From positions 1 to 64,000 of the forward strand of contig CAJJBE010000004.1 in NCBI GenBank assembly GCA_905182335.1: a stretch of 64,000 nt of DNA. Reading direction: 5' to 3'. Position 1 is the first letter of the stretch. Each line of letters begins with the position of its first letter. This DNA is from Flavobacteriales bacterium UBA4466 (GTDB lineage: Bacteria > Bacteroidota > Bacteroidia > Flavobacteriales_D > Crocinitomicaceae). The position numbers and the translations under genes are program-made. Positions 32,426 through 41,057 of this stretch are shown here, piece after piece. The notes under the pieces were generated by a model that had not been told where the DNA came from, searched no databases, and saw nothing but the letters and a program-made list of their open reading frames with translations.

Positions 32426-33646
32426 ATGAGAGAAAATATAATCGCCTTAGCGTTTGTAGGACTTGTGTCCTTTAGTTTTGGTCAAGTTACAGTTTATGAG
32501 CCAACCTCAAACGCGGAAGGGAGTGAGTACAAATTTCACAAAGTAGCACACTTAGATGCGACACCAGTTCAAAGCCAAGGTTATACTGGAACATGCTGGA
32601 GTTTCTCCGCACTGTCTTTCTTTGAGTCAGAATTAATGCGTCAAGGAACAGCTGACCCCGCCTTATTATCAGAAATGTACATTGTACGTAAAGCCTATGA
32701 AAGCAAAGCGGAAAAATACATCCGTATGGATGGAAAAATCAACTTTTCGGAAGGAGGTGCTTTTCATGATATTCCTTATGTAATTAGAAATTACGGAATT
32801 GTTCCTTTAGAGGTTTATAAAGGGTTGAATTATGGTACAGAGAAACACAATCATAGTGAAATGTTTAGTGTTTTAGACGGAGCCATTCAGGGCCTTTTAA
32901 AACACATGAAAAAACGGAGTGTAAAATCGCTAACATCTGCATGGAAAGGAGCCTTAAACGGGGTTCTAGATGCGTACTTCGGTGATGACGTTACAGCGTT
33001 TGACTTAGGGGGAAAAAAATATACGCCAAAATCTTATGCTGATGCAATTGGTTTAGACATGGATGATTATGTTTCATTAACCTCTTTTACGAATCATGAA
33101 ATGAATAAAGAGTGTATGCTTGCCATTCCAGACAACTGGGCTTGGGGGAAAGGCTACAACGTTGAAATTAATGACTTAATGGACGCATGTGAACACGCCC
33201 TTAAGAATGGCTACTCGTTGGCTTGGGGTGCTGATGTATCTGAAAAAGGATTTAGCTTCTCAAATGGGCTTGCAATTAACCCTCAAGACGAAGAAACAAT
33301 CTCGGTTTCAGGGAATGACAACAAAAACTTTTCTGATGGCGGTGCCGAAAAAAAGTCAAATGCGTTTAAGACCCCTGTTGCTGAGGTTAAAGTAACACCT
33401 GAAATTAGACAAAAAGGGTACGAGAACAAAACAACAACGGATGATCACGGAATGCACATTATTGGGCTGTATAAAGACCAAAACAACACACGTTACTTCT
33501 TAGTAAAAAACTCTTGGGGAACAGGTAATTATCCTGAAGGATATCTTTATGTTTCTGAAAGCTACTTCAAGTGGAAAACAATCAATGTATACCTACACAA
33601 GGACGGTTTGTCCAAAACAATGAAAAAGCAATTAGATATTAAATAA
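32426..33646 (+). CDS. C1-family (papain / bleomycin hydrolase-like) cysteine peptidase
   Basis: A 406-residue protease with signal peptide (MRENIIALAFVGLVSFSFGQ), so it acts in the periplasm or outside. Catalytic residues are visible: oxyanion Gln and nucleophile Cys in PVQSQGYTGTCWSFSALSFF (Cys about 58), His in DDHGMHIIGLY, and Asn in LVKNSWGTGNYPEGYLYVS. The length and the spacing between the Cys and His blocks fit the bleomycin hydrolase (PepC) branch, with a large insertion at about 150-300. It probably acts as an aminopeptidase. It has its own promoter and is separate from the DUF4476 gene cluster downstream. Confidence 0.93.
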   Translation: MRENIIALAFVGLVSFSFGQVTVYEPTSNAEGSEYKFHKVAHLDATPVQSQGYTGTCWSFSALSFFESELMRQGTADPALLSEMYIVRKAYESKAEKYIRMDGKINFSEGGAFHDIPYVIRNYGIVPLEVYKGLNYGTEKHNHSEMFSVLDGAIQGLLKHMKKRSVKSLTSAWKGALNGVLDAYFGDDVTAFDLGGKKYTPKSYADAIGLDMDDYVSLTSFTNHEMNKECMLAIPDNWAWGKGYNVEINDLMDACEHALKNGYSLAWGADVSEKGFSFSNGLAINPQDEETISVSGNDNKNFSDGGAEKKSNAFKTPVAEVKVTPEIRQKGYENKTTTDDHGMHIIGLYKDQNNTRYFLVKNSWGTGNYPEGYLYVSESYFKWKTINVYLHKDGLSKTMKKQLDIK

Positions 33647-33770
33647 AAAGGCTCATCAACATTACTATAAGTAATTACTCGCTAATACAATTTCTAAAAA
33701 CTCTAACAGACTTTGGTAAAAGATGGCATTGTATTTGACAATAGTCAAAGAATAAATTAAATAATGAATA

Positions 33771-34880
33771 ATGAATAAAACAACAACTTTTCTTATCACG
33801 CTAGTATTTAATTTGTTACTAATTCAAAGTATAGAAGCTCAAAACATATCGTGGTCAACATCAGATGGGTTTACAAGCACCATTGTCACCATACAGACAA
33901 CTAATAATCAACAAACTAGGTACGATAACGCCCTTAATTATCTTTCTAGTACTCACGCAACTACAAAACAACTTCAAGACGTCTGTTTTTATCTAAACAA
34001 CGATCAAGAGAAATATAACCTTTGTCTTGCAGCATATCCAAACATCCTTGATAAGGATAACTTTATTAATATTTACAATTCTTTTTCCTCCGTTTCTAAA
34101 GCAATTGAACTATATCGTGATACTCAAGGGAAAGACGAATTATTGTCAGTTCAATACAATAACCAACTAAAGATTGAGCAAGATGTTAACACAACGTTTG
34201 ATTTACTTATGCATCAAGGAGACATTCTGTTATCAGCAAATAAATTTGATGAAGCGATTACATTATATCTCAAAGCAAAGAACCTAAAACCTCAAAGCTC
34301 AGTTCCAAGCGCAAAGATAGAAGAAGCTCGTAAATGGCAACAAGAACTTGCAAATTTAAACAGTCAACAGAGCCAGATTAGCGTAAAATTTGATGCGCAA
34401 ATTCAACAAGGAGATCATCTATTAGCGTACAATCTTTTTGATGAAGCAATATCATCTTATGAACGTGCAATGACTCTAAAGCCTGGAGATAAAACCGCCT
34501 ATACTAGAATAAAAGAGGCCAACAGAAGAAAACAAGAATTTATGGATTCAGAACCAGATGTAGAAACCATTGAAATAGTAGAAGAAACATGTATTACAGA
34601 AGAAAGTGAATTTTCTCATATTATTACAACTATAGAATCTCAATCATTTTCAAGTGACAAAAAAGAAATGGCTAAAAAGCAGGTTTCAAAAAACTGCTTA
34701 TCTATGGAGCAATTAAGAAAAGTTGTGCCTTTATTTAGTATGGATGATGATAAATTAGAAATCTTGAAGTTCACTTATGACTATGCTGAATATCCTGAAA
34801 AAATGTATCTACTTAGGGACCTTTTAACATTCTCTAGTTCGAAAAAAGAATTTGATGATTTTCTAATTGATAAAGAATAA
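33771..34880 (+). CDS. Secreted DUF4476-TPR-DUF4476 protein
   Basis: A 369-residue protein with signal peptide (MNKTTTFLITLVFNLLLIQSIEAQ). A DUF4476-like helical domain is at about 45-125 (TTKQLQDVCFYLNNDQEKYN ... NFINIYNSFSSVSKAIEL). Two TPR units follow (about 140-255; GDILLSANKFDEAITLYLKA and GDHLLAYNLFDEAISSYERA). A second DUF4476-like domain closes the protein (about 285-365; MEQLRKVVPLFSMDDDKLEI). DUF4476 is widespread in Bacteroidota with unknown function. The gene is first in a four-gene cluster with CsgG-like and LPP20 lipoproteins, pointing to an envelope complex. Confidence 0.8.
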   Translation: MNKTTTFLITLVFNLLLIQSIEAQNISWSTSDGFTSTIVTIQTTNNQQTRYDNALNYLSSTHATTKQLQDVCFYLNNDQEKYNLCLAAYPNILDKDNFINIYNSFSSVSKAIELYRDTQGKDELLSVQYNNQLKIEQDVNTTFDLLMHQGDILLSANKFDEAITLYLKAKNLKPQSSVPSAKIEEARKWQQELANLNSQQSQISVKFDAQIQQGDHLLAYNLFDEAISSYERAMTLKPGDKTAYTRIKEANRRKQEFMDSEPDVETIEIVEETCITEESEFSHIITTIESQSFSSDKKEMAKKQVSKNCLSMEQLRKVVPLFSMDDDKLEILKFTYDYAEYPEKMYLLRDLLTFSSSKKEFDDFLIDKE

Positions 34881-34899
34881 TATACTGAATAGAATAGAA

Positions 34900-36255
34900 A
34901 TGTTAAAATACCTGAGTCTACTTCTTACAATACTACTTTTTAGCTGTTCCGGCTCTAAGAAAATGTTAAAAAAAGGGCGTGTGCTAGAGCATAATAAACA
35001 ATATGTTGAGGCATCAAATTTTTATTTTGAAGCGCTTAATCGAAAAAATTCTAATGTCGATGCATCGATTGCTCTAAACAGAGTCGGGAATAAAGTATTA
35101 AATCAATATCTAAATGATTTTTACAAGAAAGAATCAATAGGAGATATTAAAAGTGCTGTATACGGATATTTAAAAGCATTTAATTATCAAAAAAAGTTAA
35201 GTAAATATAAAATTTATAATGATATTCCTAATCACTATCTAGAGAAATATGAAAATGTGAAAAGAATATATCTTAAAAATCTTTACGAAGTAGGTGAAAG
35301 CTTAATGAATGAGTTAAGCTATAAAAATGCTGAAAATAGTTTTACAGAGATTTTGAAATTTAACGTAGAATATAAAGATGCTAAACAGTTAAGGGATATC
35401 GCTTATGTTGAGCCTCTTTTTATTAAGGCTAAGATAAAGTTAGAAGGGAAAAATTACAGAGACGCATATAATAATTTTGTATTGGTGCTTCAAAGAATCC
35501 CGAATTACAAAGATGCCATAGAGTCAAAAGCTCAAGCGTTGGAACTTGGTAGACATAATTTTTTACTTTTTACTTTTGAAAATATAACTCACAAAAAACA
35601 TATTGAGACTAAAATATCAAATTATATTTCTAATGAGTTATCGAATTTAAATGATCCATTTTTGCGCTTAGTTGATCGGGGCAATTTTGAAAAAATAATG
35701 AACGAGCAAGAATTGGCTCTTTCTGGATTTGTTGATGAAAGTAAAGCTGCAGAAATAGGAAAGCTTCTTGGTGCTCAAAAAGCTATATCAGGGAAAGTAA
35801 TTTCCTACTCCCATAAAGTTAATCAGTCACAACCTCAAAAAAAGCAAGCTGCTGAATCATATACTGTAAGGAAAAAAAGGTTAGATGGAGAAGGTTATAC
35901 GTCAGAAACTAAATATAAAAAGGTAAATTATACCAGCTACAATAAAAGTATTGATGTTCATGTTGAATTTCATTATAAACTAATTTCATTAGAAACCTCA
36001 GAAGTTTTATTAAGTGACATTATTGATATATCGTTAAATGATGCCGTTTCTTACTCTGTTTATAACGGAGACTCCAAAAAGCTGCACTCGGTATCTAATA
36101 GCGGGATAGACAAAGGCTACTCTCCACCTACTCGAAAATTGAGAGCACAATTTTCTAAAAGAAAAAAGTTAAAGTCTGAAAAAGAATTAAGCAATGACTT
36201 ATTTAAAAGTATTTCAGGTAAAGTTTCTAAAAAAATAACTCAATATATAGAATGA
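34900..36255 (+). CDS. CsgG-like lipoprotein with TPR front
   Basis: A 451-residue lipoprotein. ATG 34900 gives MLKYLSLLLTILLFSCSGSKK (Cys at 16), and an earlier in-frame start inside the previous gene is unlikely. Residues about 20-225 form TPR-like helices (GRVLEHNKQYVEASNFYFEA; ENSFTEILKFNVEYKDAKQL). About 230-330 matches the CsgG/LpoB fold: FLLFTFENITHKKHIET, DRGNFEKIMNEQELALSGFV and GKLLGAQKAISGKVISYS. CsgG family proteins build outer-membrane pores or lipoprotein activators. The gene starts 19 nt after the DUF4476 gene and ends 7 nt before an LPP20 gene, the classic company of CsgG-like proteins. Confidence 0.82.
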   Translation: MLKYLSLLLTILLFSCSGSKKMLKKGRVLEHNKQYVEASNFYFEALNRKNSNVDASIALNRVGNKVLNQYLNDFYKKESIGDIKSAVYGYLKAFNYQKKLSKYKIYNDIPNHYLEKYENVKRIYLKNLYEVGESLMNELSYKNAENSFTEILKFNVEYKDAKQLRDIAYVEPLFIKAKIKLEGKNYRDAYNNFVLVLQRIPNYKDAIESKAQALELGRHNFLLFTFENITHKKHIETKISNYISNELSNLNDPFLRLVDRGNFEKIMNEQELALSGFVDESKAAEIGKLLGAQKAISGKVISYSHKVNQSQPQKKQAAESYTVRKKRLDGEGYTSETKYKKVNYTSYNKSIDVHVEFHYKLISLETSEVLLSDIIDISLNDAVSYSVYNGDSKKLHSVSNSGIDKGYSPPTRKLRAQFSKRKKLKSEKELSNDLFKSISGKVSKKITQYIE

Positions 36256-36262
36256 TCTTGTT

Positions 36263-37666
36263 ATGAGGGACTTGTTTCTGTTTTGCATATTAAGCATCTT
36301 ATTTTCTTGTAAACCTAGCAAGGAGGTAGTATTTGATAATTCAGAATTATCAAACGAACAAAAAGAGCCAGATTGGGTAAAAAACCATCCTATTTCTTCA
36401 AGCTATTACATAGGTATAGGTATAGCCAATAAAGACAGTGAAAATTTACAATATAGAGAGCAAGCCAAAAAAAATGCACTAAATGATTTAGCATCTGAAA
36501 TTAGTGTAACCATAAAGAGTAATTCTTTTCTATTTACAATGGAGTCTAACGGTAGCTTTAATGAAGATTTTAATTCTACCATAAAAACAGAGATTAACAA
36601 AAACCTTGAAGGGTATGAATTAGTAGATAGCTGGGAAGACAAATCGATATATAAAGTATACTATCGTATCTCTAGAAGTGAATATCATCAAAAGCAAAAA
36701 GAGAAAAAAGAAAAAGCATTGAGACTTTGTTACGATTTATATCTAAAAGCTGTTGCTGCTGAGGAGAAATCGCATGTTTCATTAGCAATGAATCTAAATG
36801 CAAGGGCTTTGCTTTCTATTAAAAAATATTGGAATGAGATAAACGAATACAATGTGGGAAATAAATTAATATTTCTGGAAAATGAGATTTCTGCAAATAT
36901 TCAACGGATTTTAAGTCAAATAAAACTAGAAAATACTGATAAGAAATTTAATCTTTCCTATTCCAACAAGTATTCCAATACGCTCAGAATAAAATGTTTA
37001 TTTAATAGAGAAAAGATTTCTTTCCTCCCACTAAATCTCTCTTATTTAAAGAGAGCAAAATACACTGAATCTAGCAAAAGATATACTGAAACTAAAACTT
37101 CTGAAGCAAATGGAGAGGTATCTTTTTTCGTGTCAGACCTCTTTGTATCAAAAGAGCAAGAGCTTACCATAGATGTGGATATAATAAAAACACTAAATAT
37201 CGATGGTGAAAATCTAAATCTGATGAAAGGAATACTCAGTAGATTTCCTGAAATAAAATTATCGATCCCTATTAAACTAATCTTACCAAAAATTTTCATT
37301 AATGTGGAAGAAAAAAGTCTGGGGAAAAAGTCTTTAAATAAGATCCTTACAAACACTTTTAAAGAAAATTTTATTAAAAATAATTATGATATAGTTGATT
37401 TAAAGCCATCAGATGGTTTAACATTAACAATAGATACGGATACGGAATCAGAAAAAAACAAGTCAAAGTTTATTCCTGCATATTTAAACGGTGTAATATC
37501 ACTTAAAAATAACAAGTCAGGGAAAACCTTGTATAACAAAACCTTATCGAATATAAAAGGAATCCACTTTACTAAAGATAAAGCAAGCTTAAAAGCTTAC
37601 CAAGAAGCGAGCGAATTAATTAATGAAAGTATATTTAAAGAAATGTTAAAAACAATTACTAATTAA
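36263..37666 (+). CDS. LPP20-family lipoprotein
   Basis: A 467-residue lipoprotein (MRDLFLFCILSILFSCKPSK, Cys at 16). Residues about 30-150 match LPP20: EPDWVKNHPISSSYYIGIGI, QAKKNALNDLASEISVTIKS, then a linker to SWEDKSIYKVYYRISRSEYH. A coiled-coil link (about 150-215) follows, then ~250 residues of beta-rich sequence with no recognised family, ending in a helical tail. LPP20 proteins include FlgP-like flagellar lipoproteins and partners of CsgG-like proteins. Third gene of the cluster, 7 nt after the CsgG-like gene. The C-terminal half seems specific to this lineage. Confidence 0.8.
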   Translation: MRDLFLFCILSILFSCKPSKEVVFDNSELSNEQKEPDWVKNHPISSSYYIGIGIANKDSENLQYREQAKKNALNDLASEISVTIKSNSFLFTMESNGSFNEDFNSTIKTEINKNLEGYELVDSWEDKSIYKVYYRISRSEYHQKQKEKKEKALRLCYDLYLKAVAAEEKSHVSLAMNLNARALLSIKKYWNEINEYNVGNKLIFLENEISANIQRILSQIKLENTDKKFNLSYSNKYSNTLRIKCLFNREKISFLPLNLSYLKRAKYTESSKRYTETKTSEANGEVSFFVSDLFVSKEQELTIDVDIIKTLNIDGENLNLMKGILSRFPEIKLSIPIKLILPKIFINVEEKSLGKKSLNKILTNTFKENFIKNNYDIVDLKPSDGLTLTIDTDTESEKNKSKFIPAYLNGVISLKNNKSGKTLYNKTLSNIKGIHFTKDKASLKAYQEASELINESIFKEMLKTITN

Positions 37667-37749
37667 AACAACTTATCTTAGCGAAGAATTGTAATGCTAA
37701 ATTAGTATTTGGCATGATTTATGAATTAATTTAAATTAAAATAAAGAAC

Positions 37750-38343
37750 ATGAAAAAAGTTAAACAATCTGTCCTTTTTATTGGGATTACATTAGTGTCA
37801 GCAGTTAACATCCAAGGATGTAAATCAAGTGAAGAAGCAGTCACACAAGAGCTAAAGAATAAAGGAGAAATTGAAATTATAGAACATTGTTCAGGAGACG
37901 CTTATTTTTCTAACGACAAATATTTTAGAGCTAATGCAACAGGAGAAAGTCTTGATAGAGAAACGGCAAAGAAGAAAGCTAGATCGAATGCAATGGCACA
38001 ATTGGCTAAGTCTATAAAAGCAACTATGAAAATAGTTGGAGATAATTATGTTAGCTCTACAGAATTTAATAATAAAGAAGAGGTAACAGAAACTTTTAAT
38101 GAATTGTCGAGAACCGTGGTTGACCAAGAAATTTCAGGGGCTGTTAAGATTTGTGATAAACTAACACAAAAAAGTGATGATAAAAGATATGTATCGTATA
38201 TAGCACTTGAATTATCAGGCCAAAAAGTTGCTTCAAAGTATGCTGAAACGCTTTCTAAAAATGAAAAAATTAAAGCAGATTATAATTATGAAAAGTTTAA
38301 AGAAACTTTTGAAAAAGAAATGGAAAAGTTAGGAAATAGATAA
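37750..38343 (+). CDS. Small LPP20-like lipoprotein
   Basis: A 197-residue protein with a lipoprotein-like signal (MKKVKQSVLFIGITLVSAVNIQGC, Cys at 24, with IQG before it as an imperfect lipobox). The mature part follows the LPP20 plan: DRETAKKKARSNAMAQLAKS, a helix, EISGAVKICDKLTQK, then RYVSYIALELSG and a charged coil (EKFKETFEKEMEKLGN). It shares the AKK.A...A...LA signature with the larger LPP20 protein upstream. The gap of 83 nt suggests the same cluster but possibly a separate transcript. A terminator lies at 38535-38569. Confidence 0.8.
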   Translation: MKKVKQSVLFIGITLVSAVNIQGCKSSEEAVTQELKNKGEIEIIEHCSGDAYFSNDKYFRANATGESLDRETAKKKARSNAMAQLAKSIKATMKIVGDNYVSSTEFNNKEEVTETFNELSRTVVDQEISGAVKICDKLTQKSDDKRYVSYIALELSGQKVASKYAETLSKNEKIKADYNYEKFKETFEKEMEKLGNR

Positions 38344-38534
38344 GAACTCTATACTATTCTTAATATCTATTAAAACACGTTATTTTTTAGTGAAAAACTA
38401 TTAGAGAACAGACTGGGGGTATTTCATGAACTATTCTTCATGTTTTTGAAAGCTACTTAAGGTGGTAAATAATCAATATATGCCTATTAAAGATGTTTTA
38501 TATAAAATAATTAACCTTCAATTAGAAGTATAAT

Positions 38535-38569
38535 AAAAATGGGGAACAATACTGTTGATCCCCATTTTT
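38535..38569 (+). terminator. Terminator of the LPP20 cluster
   Basis: Perfect 11-pair stem AAAAATGGGGA / TCCCCATTTTT with a T-rich end. It lies 192 nt after the last stop and 38 nt from the convergent dxr stop, so it may serve both directions. The rest of the gap 38344-38606 shows nothing recognisable. Confidence 0.8.
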
Positions 38570-38606
38570 ATATTTCATTGAATCGTCAAAATATAACTCT
38601 AATCGT

Positions 38607-39761
38607 TTAGATTAATTTAGCAGCAACCTCACGTGATAGCTTATCAATTTTGATATAATCTTCAATTGTTGGTTTTTGGATCACCTCAACTAACTTTAGC
38701 GTTCCTGCATTTATTCTAGGAATATCTAAGAAAGTGATTTTTTCATTTAAAAAAGCATCCACGGCGATCTCGTTGGCAGCATTTAGTGTGCACGCTGCAG
38801 TACCTCCTGTTTCTAATACATCAAATGCCAATTGAAGATTTGTGAAGGTTTTTTGATCAGGTTTTTCAAAAGTTAATTGAGGATAGTCAAGAAAATTAAA
38901 CCTCGGAAAACGGGATGAAATACGGTCTGGGTACGTAAGCGCATATTGTATTGGTAATTTCATGTCAGGAAGGCCCATTTGAGCCTTCATGCTGCCATCT
39001 CCGAACTGCACAATTGAGTGAATAATCGACTGAGGATGAACAATTACATCAATCTGTTCAGGCTTCAAGTTGAATAGCCATTTTGCTTCAATTACTTCGA
39101 GGCCTTTATTCATTAATGTTGCTGAATCAATCGTTATTTTTGCTCCCATTTCCCAATTTGGATGTTTTAAAGCTTGTGCTTTTGTTACCTCCATTAATTG
39201 CTCTTTAGTATACCCCCTGAATGGACCTCCAGAAGCAGTGAGATATATCTTTTCAATCTTGTTGTGGAATTCTCCAGCCAAACATTGGAAAATTGCTGAA
39301 TGCTCAGAGTCTACAGGGTAAATGTTTACACCGTTTTCTTTGGCTTCTCTCGTTACAATTTCGCCCGCAACAACAAGTGTTTCTTTATTTGCTAATGCAA
39401 TATTTTTTTTTGCGCGAATAGCAGATAGTGTTGGTCTTAAACCTGCGTATCCGACCATTGCTGTAAGTACCGTGTCAATTTCATCAGCCTCTACCACCTG
39501 TGACAATGCGTCTTCTCCAGTATAAACATGAATAGCATGTTCCCAGAGCGCATTTTTCACTTTTTCGAAGTGTTGTTCGTCAACTATTACAACAGTATTT
39601 GGATTATATTTTATGGCCTGTTCTATGAGTAAGTCAGCGCTTTTGTTCGCCGTTAAGACCTGTAAATCAAAATGATTAGGATGAGCCTCAATGACATCTA
39701 ACGCCTGAGTTCCAATAGACCCCGTTGAGCCTAAAATGGCTATACCTTTTTTCTGTTGCAT
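38607..39761 (-). CDS. dxr: 1-deoxy-D-xylulose 5-phosphate reductoisomerase
   Basis: First committed step of the MEP isoprenoid pathway (DXP to MEP, NADPH-dependent). The start at 39761 (MQQKKGIAILGSTGSIGTQA) is preferred over an upstream extension. It gives 384 residues, normal for the family, and puts the NADPH-binding GSTGSIG loop at 11-17. Other motifs: ALANKETLVVAGEIV, PVDSEHSAIFQCL (metal ligands), LTASGGPFRGY, HPNWEMGAKITIDSATLMNK and HPQSIIHSIVQFGDGS. TATTTTTG ends 4 nt before the ATG, suggesting a near-leaderless mRNA. Confidence 0.97.
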   Translation of the reverse strand: MQQKKGIAILGSTGSIGTQALDVIEAHPNHFDLQVLTANKSADLLIEQAIKYNPNTVVIVDEQHFEKVKNALWEHAIHVYTGEDALSQVVEADEIDTVLTAMVGYAGLRPTLSAIRAKKNIALANKETLVVAGEIVTREAKENGVNIYPVDSEHSAIFQCLAGEFHNKIEKIYLTASGGPFRGYTKEQLMEVTKAQALKHPNWEMGAKITIDSATLMNKGLEVIEAKWLFNLKPEQIDVIVHPQSIIHSIVQFGDGSMKAQMGLPDMKLPIQYALTYPDRISSRFPRFNFLDYPQLTFEKPDQKTFTNLQLAFDVLETGGTAACTLNAANEIAVDAFLNEKITFLDIPRINAGTLKLVEVIQKPTIEDYIKIDKLSREVAAKLI

Positions 39762-39880
39762 GAAACAAAAATAAGATTTAACAAAGGATGTTGAGGCATA
39801 AAAGCGCAATATTTCCGCAAATGAATACAGAGAATAAAAACACGTTTTCAAAATGATTGAAGTATTCTTAATTTTACGAT

Positions 39881-40348
39881 ATGAAATATCGCATGCTTAC
39901 GGGAGAAGAGTTGGAAGTTTTGGCAGAAGAGTTGAAACATTTTTTAATTGTAAATGGTGTTCATGATGAGGAGTGGCGGGAAATGAACGTGTTAGATATT
40001 CCAAAAGCCAAAAGCCTTGTAGCTCTTTTCTCAGATACGGTGCTTCAAAAGGTATATGAGAAAATACAATACATAGAGTATCGAAGTGAGGCGTCTTGTT
40101 TGGCTTTTAAGCTAGATAAAGAGAGAATTCAACTTATTTCTTTGAATGGAAAAGCGGAATCAAATATTGATCTTTCAACACCAGAATCTATTCATTCGGC
40201 CCTTGTAAATAACTCGTCCCAAGTGACGTTATTTAAGTCCGACAAGGCTTACAAGAAAGAAAGAGAGCTTGAGATTCATAAAATGATAGAGCAGGGTTGC
40301 TCAAATTCAACAAAAGAATTTTGGGATTTACTTTGCAAAATAATTTAA
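39881..40348 (+). CDS. DUF6495 family protein
   Basis: A 155-residue cytoplasmic protein. The N-terminus (MKYRMLTGEELEVLAEELKH FLIVNGV) and the block LVALFSDTVLQKVYEKIQY resemble DUF6495, a small Bacteroidota family of unknown function often seen near core genes. A mixed alpha/beta core follows (EASCLAFKLDKERIQLISLN) with a helical end. Divergent from dxr. TAATTTTA stands 4 nt before the ATG, a near match to the -7 box. Confidence 0.7.
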   Translation: MKYRMLTGEELEVLAEELKHFLIVNGVHDEEWREMNVLDIPKAKSLVALFSDTVLQKVYEKIQYIEYRSEASCLAFKLDKERIQLISLNGKAESNIDLSTPESIHSALVNNSSQVTLFKSDKAYKKERELEIHKMIEQGCSNSTKEFWDLLCKII

Positions 40349-40396
40349 GGCGTCGATAACCGAACAATAAGTGACAGTAATTAAATCAAACAGGGA

Positions 40397-40960
40397 ATGT
40401 ATAAAAACTTAAAAAGGGACTTACAAGCAGTTATAAGTATTGATGAAGCCGAGTTCAACACCGTTATCAATAAAACAAAATGGGTACAGTTAGAAAAAAA
40501 TGAAACTTGGAAACCAGAGGGGAAAATAAGTCAAGAATTAGCCTACGTAAATAAGGGTTTATTAAGACATTTCTATATGAATAAAAGAAATGAAAAAACC
40601 GAAAAGTTCTATATAGAAGGAAGTTGGATTGGTGATATAGGAAGCTTTTTATCTAAAACTCCCTCATTAAGAAATTATATTGCAATTGAAAAAACCGAAT
40701 TAGTAGTTCTTATTTTTAGTGAACTACAAAAGTTATATAATCAATTTCCTAAAATGGAAAGGTTTGGAAGGCTCTATGTAGAAAACTTACTAATAGAACA
40801 GCAGAATAGAAGCCGATCGTTTAAGTTGGATTCAGCGGAAACAATATACGCCAAATTCAAGGTTGAATTCCCAATATTGCAACAGAGAATACCCCAATAT
40901 TTAATAGCTCAATATTTAGGTATTACATCTGAAAGTTTAAGTCGAATAAGAAAGCCATAA
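40397..40960 (+). CDS. Crp/Fnr-like transcriptional regulator
   Basis: A 187-residue protein with a cyclic-nucleotide-binding-like beta barrel at about 20-115 (LEKNETWKPEGKISQELAYV; WIGDIGSFLSKTPSLRNYI). A C-terminal helix-turn-helix lies at about 160-185 (IPQYLIAQYLGITSESLSRI). The phosphate-binding cassette of cAMP receptors is not clear, so it probably senses something else or nothing. Such short Crp-like regulators are common in Bacteroidota. The target is unknown. The closest candidates are the AsmA gene downstream (97 nt) or scattered genes. Confidence 0.85.
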   Translation: MYKNLKRDLQAVISIDEAEFNTVINKTKWVQLEKNETWKPEGKISQELAYVNKGLLRHFYMNKRNEKTEKFYIEGSWIGDIGSFLSKTPSLRNYIAIEKTELVVLIFSELQKLYNQFPKMERFGRLYVENLLIEQQNRSRSFKLDSAETIYAKFKVEFPILQQRIPQYLIAQYLGITSESLSRIRKP

Positions 40961-41057
40961 GGCTATACTCCGAAATAAATTTTATCTTTAATCAAAACAC
41001 AACGGCGCATAGCTTAATCGTTATATAAGAGTAAATCTTTAAAAGGAAATTTAATTT

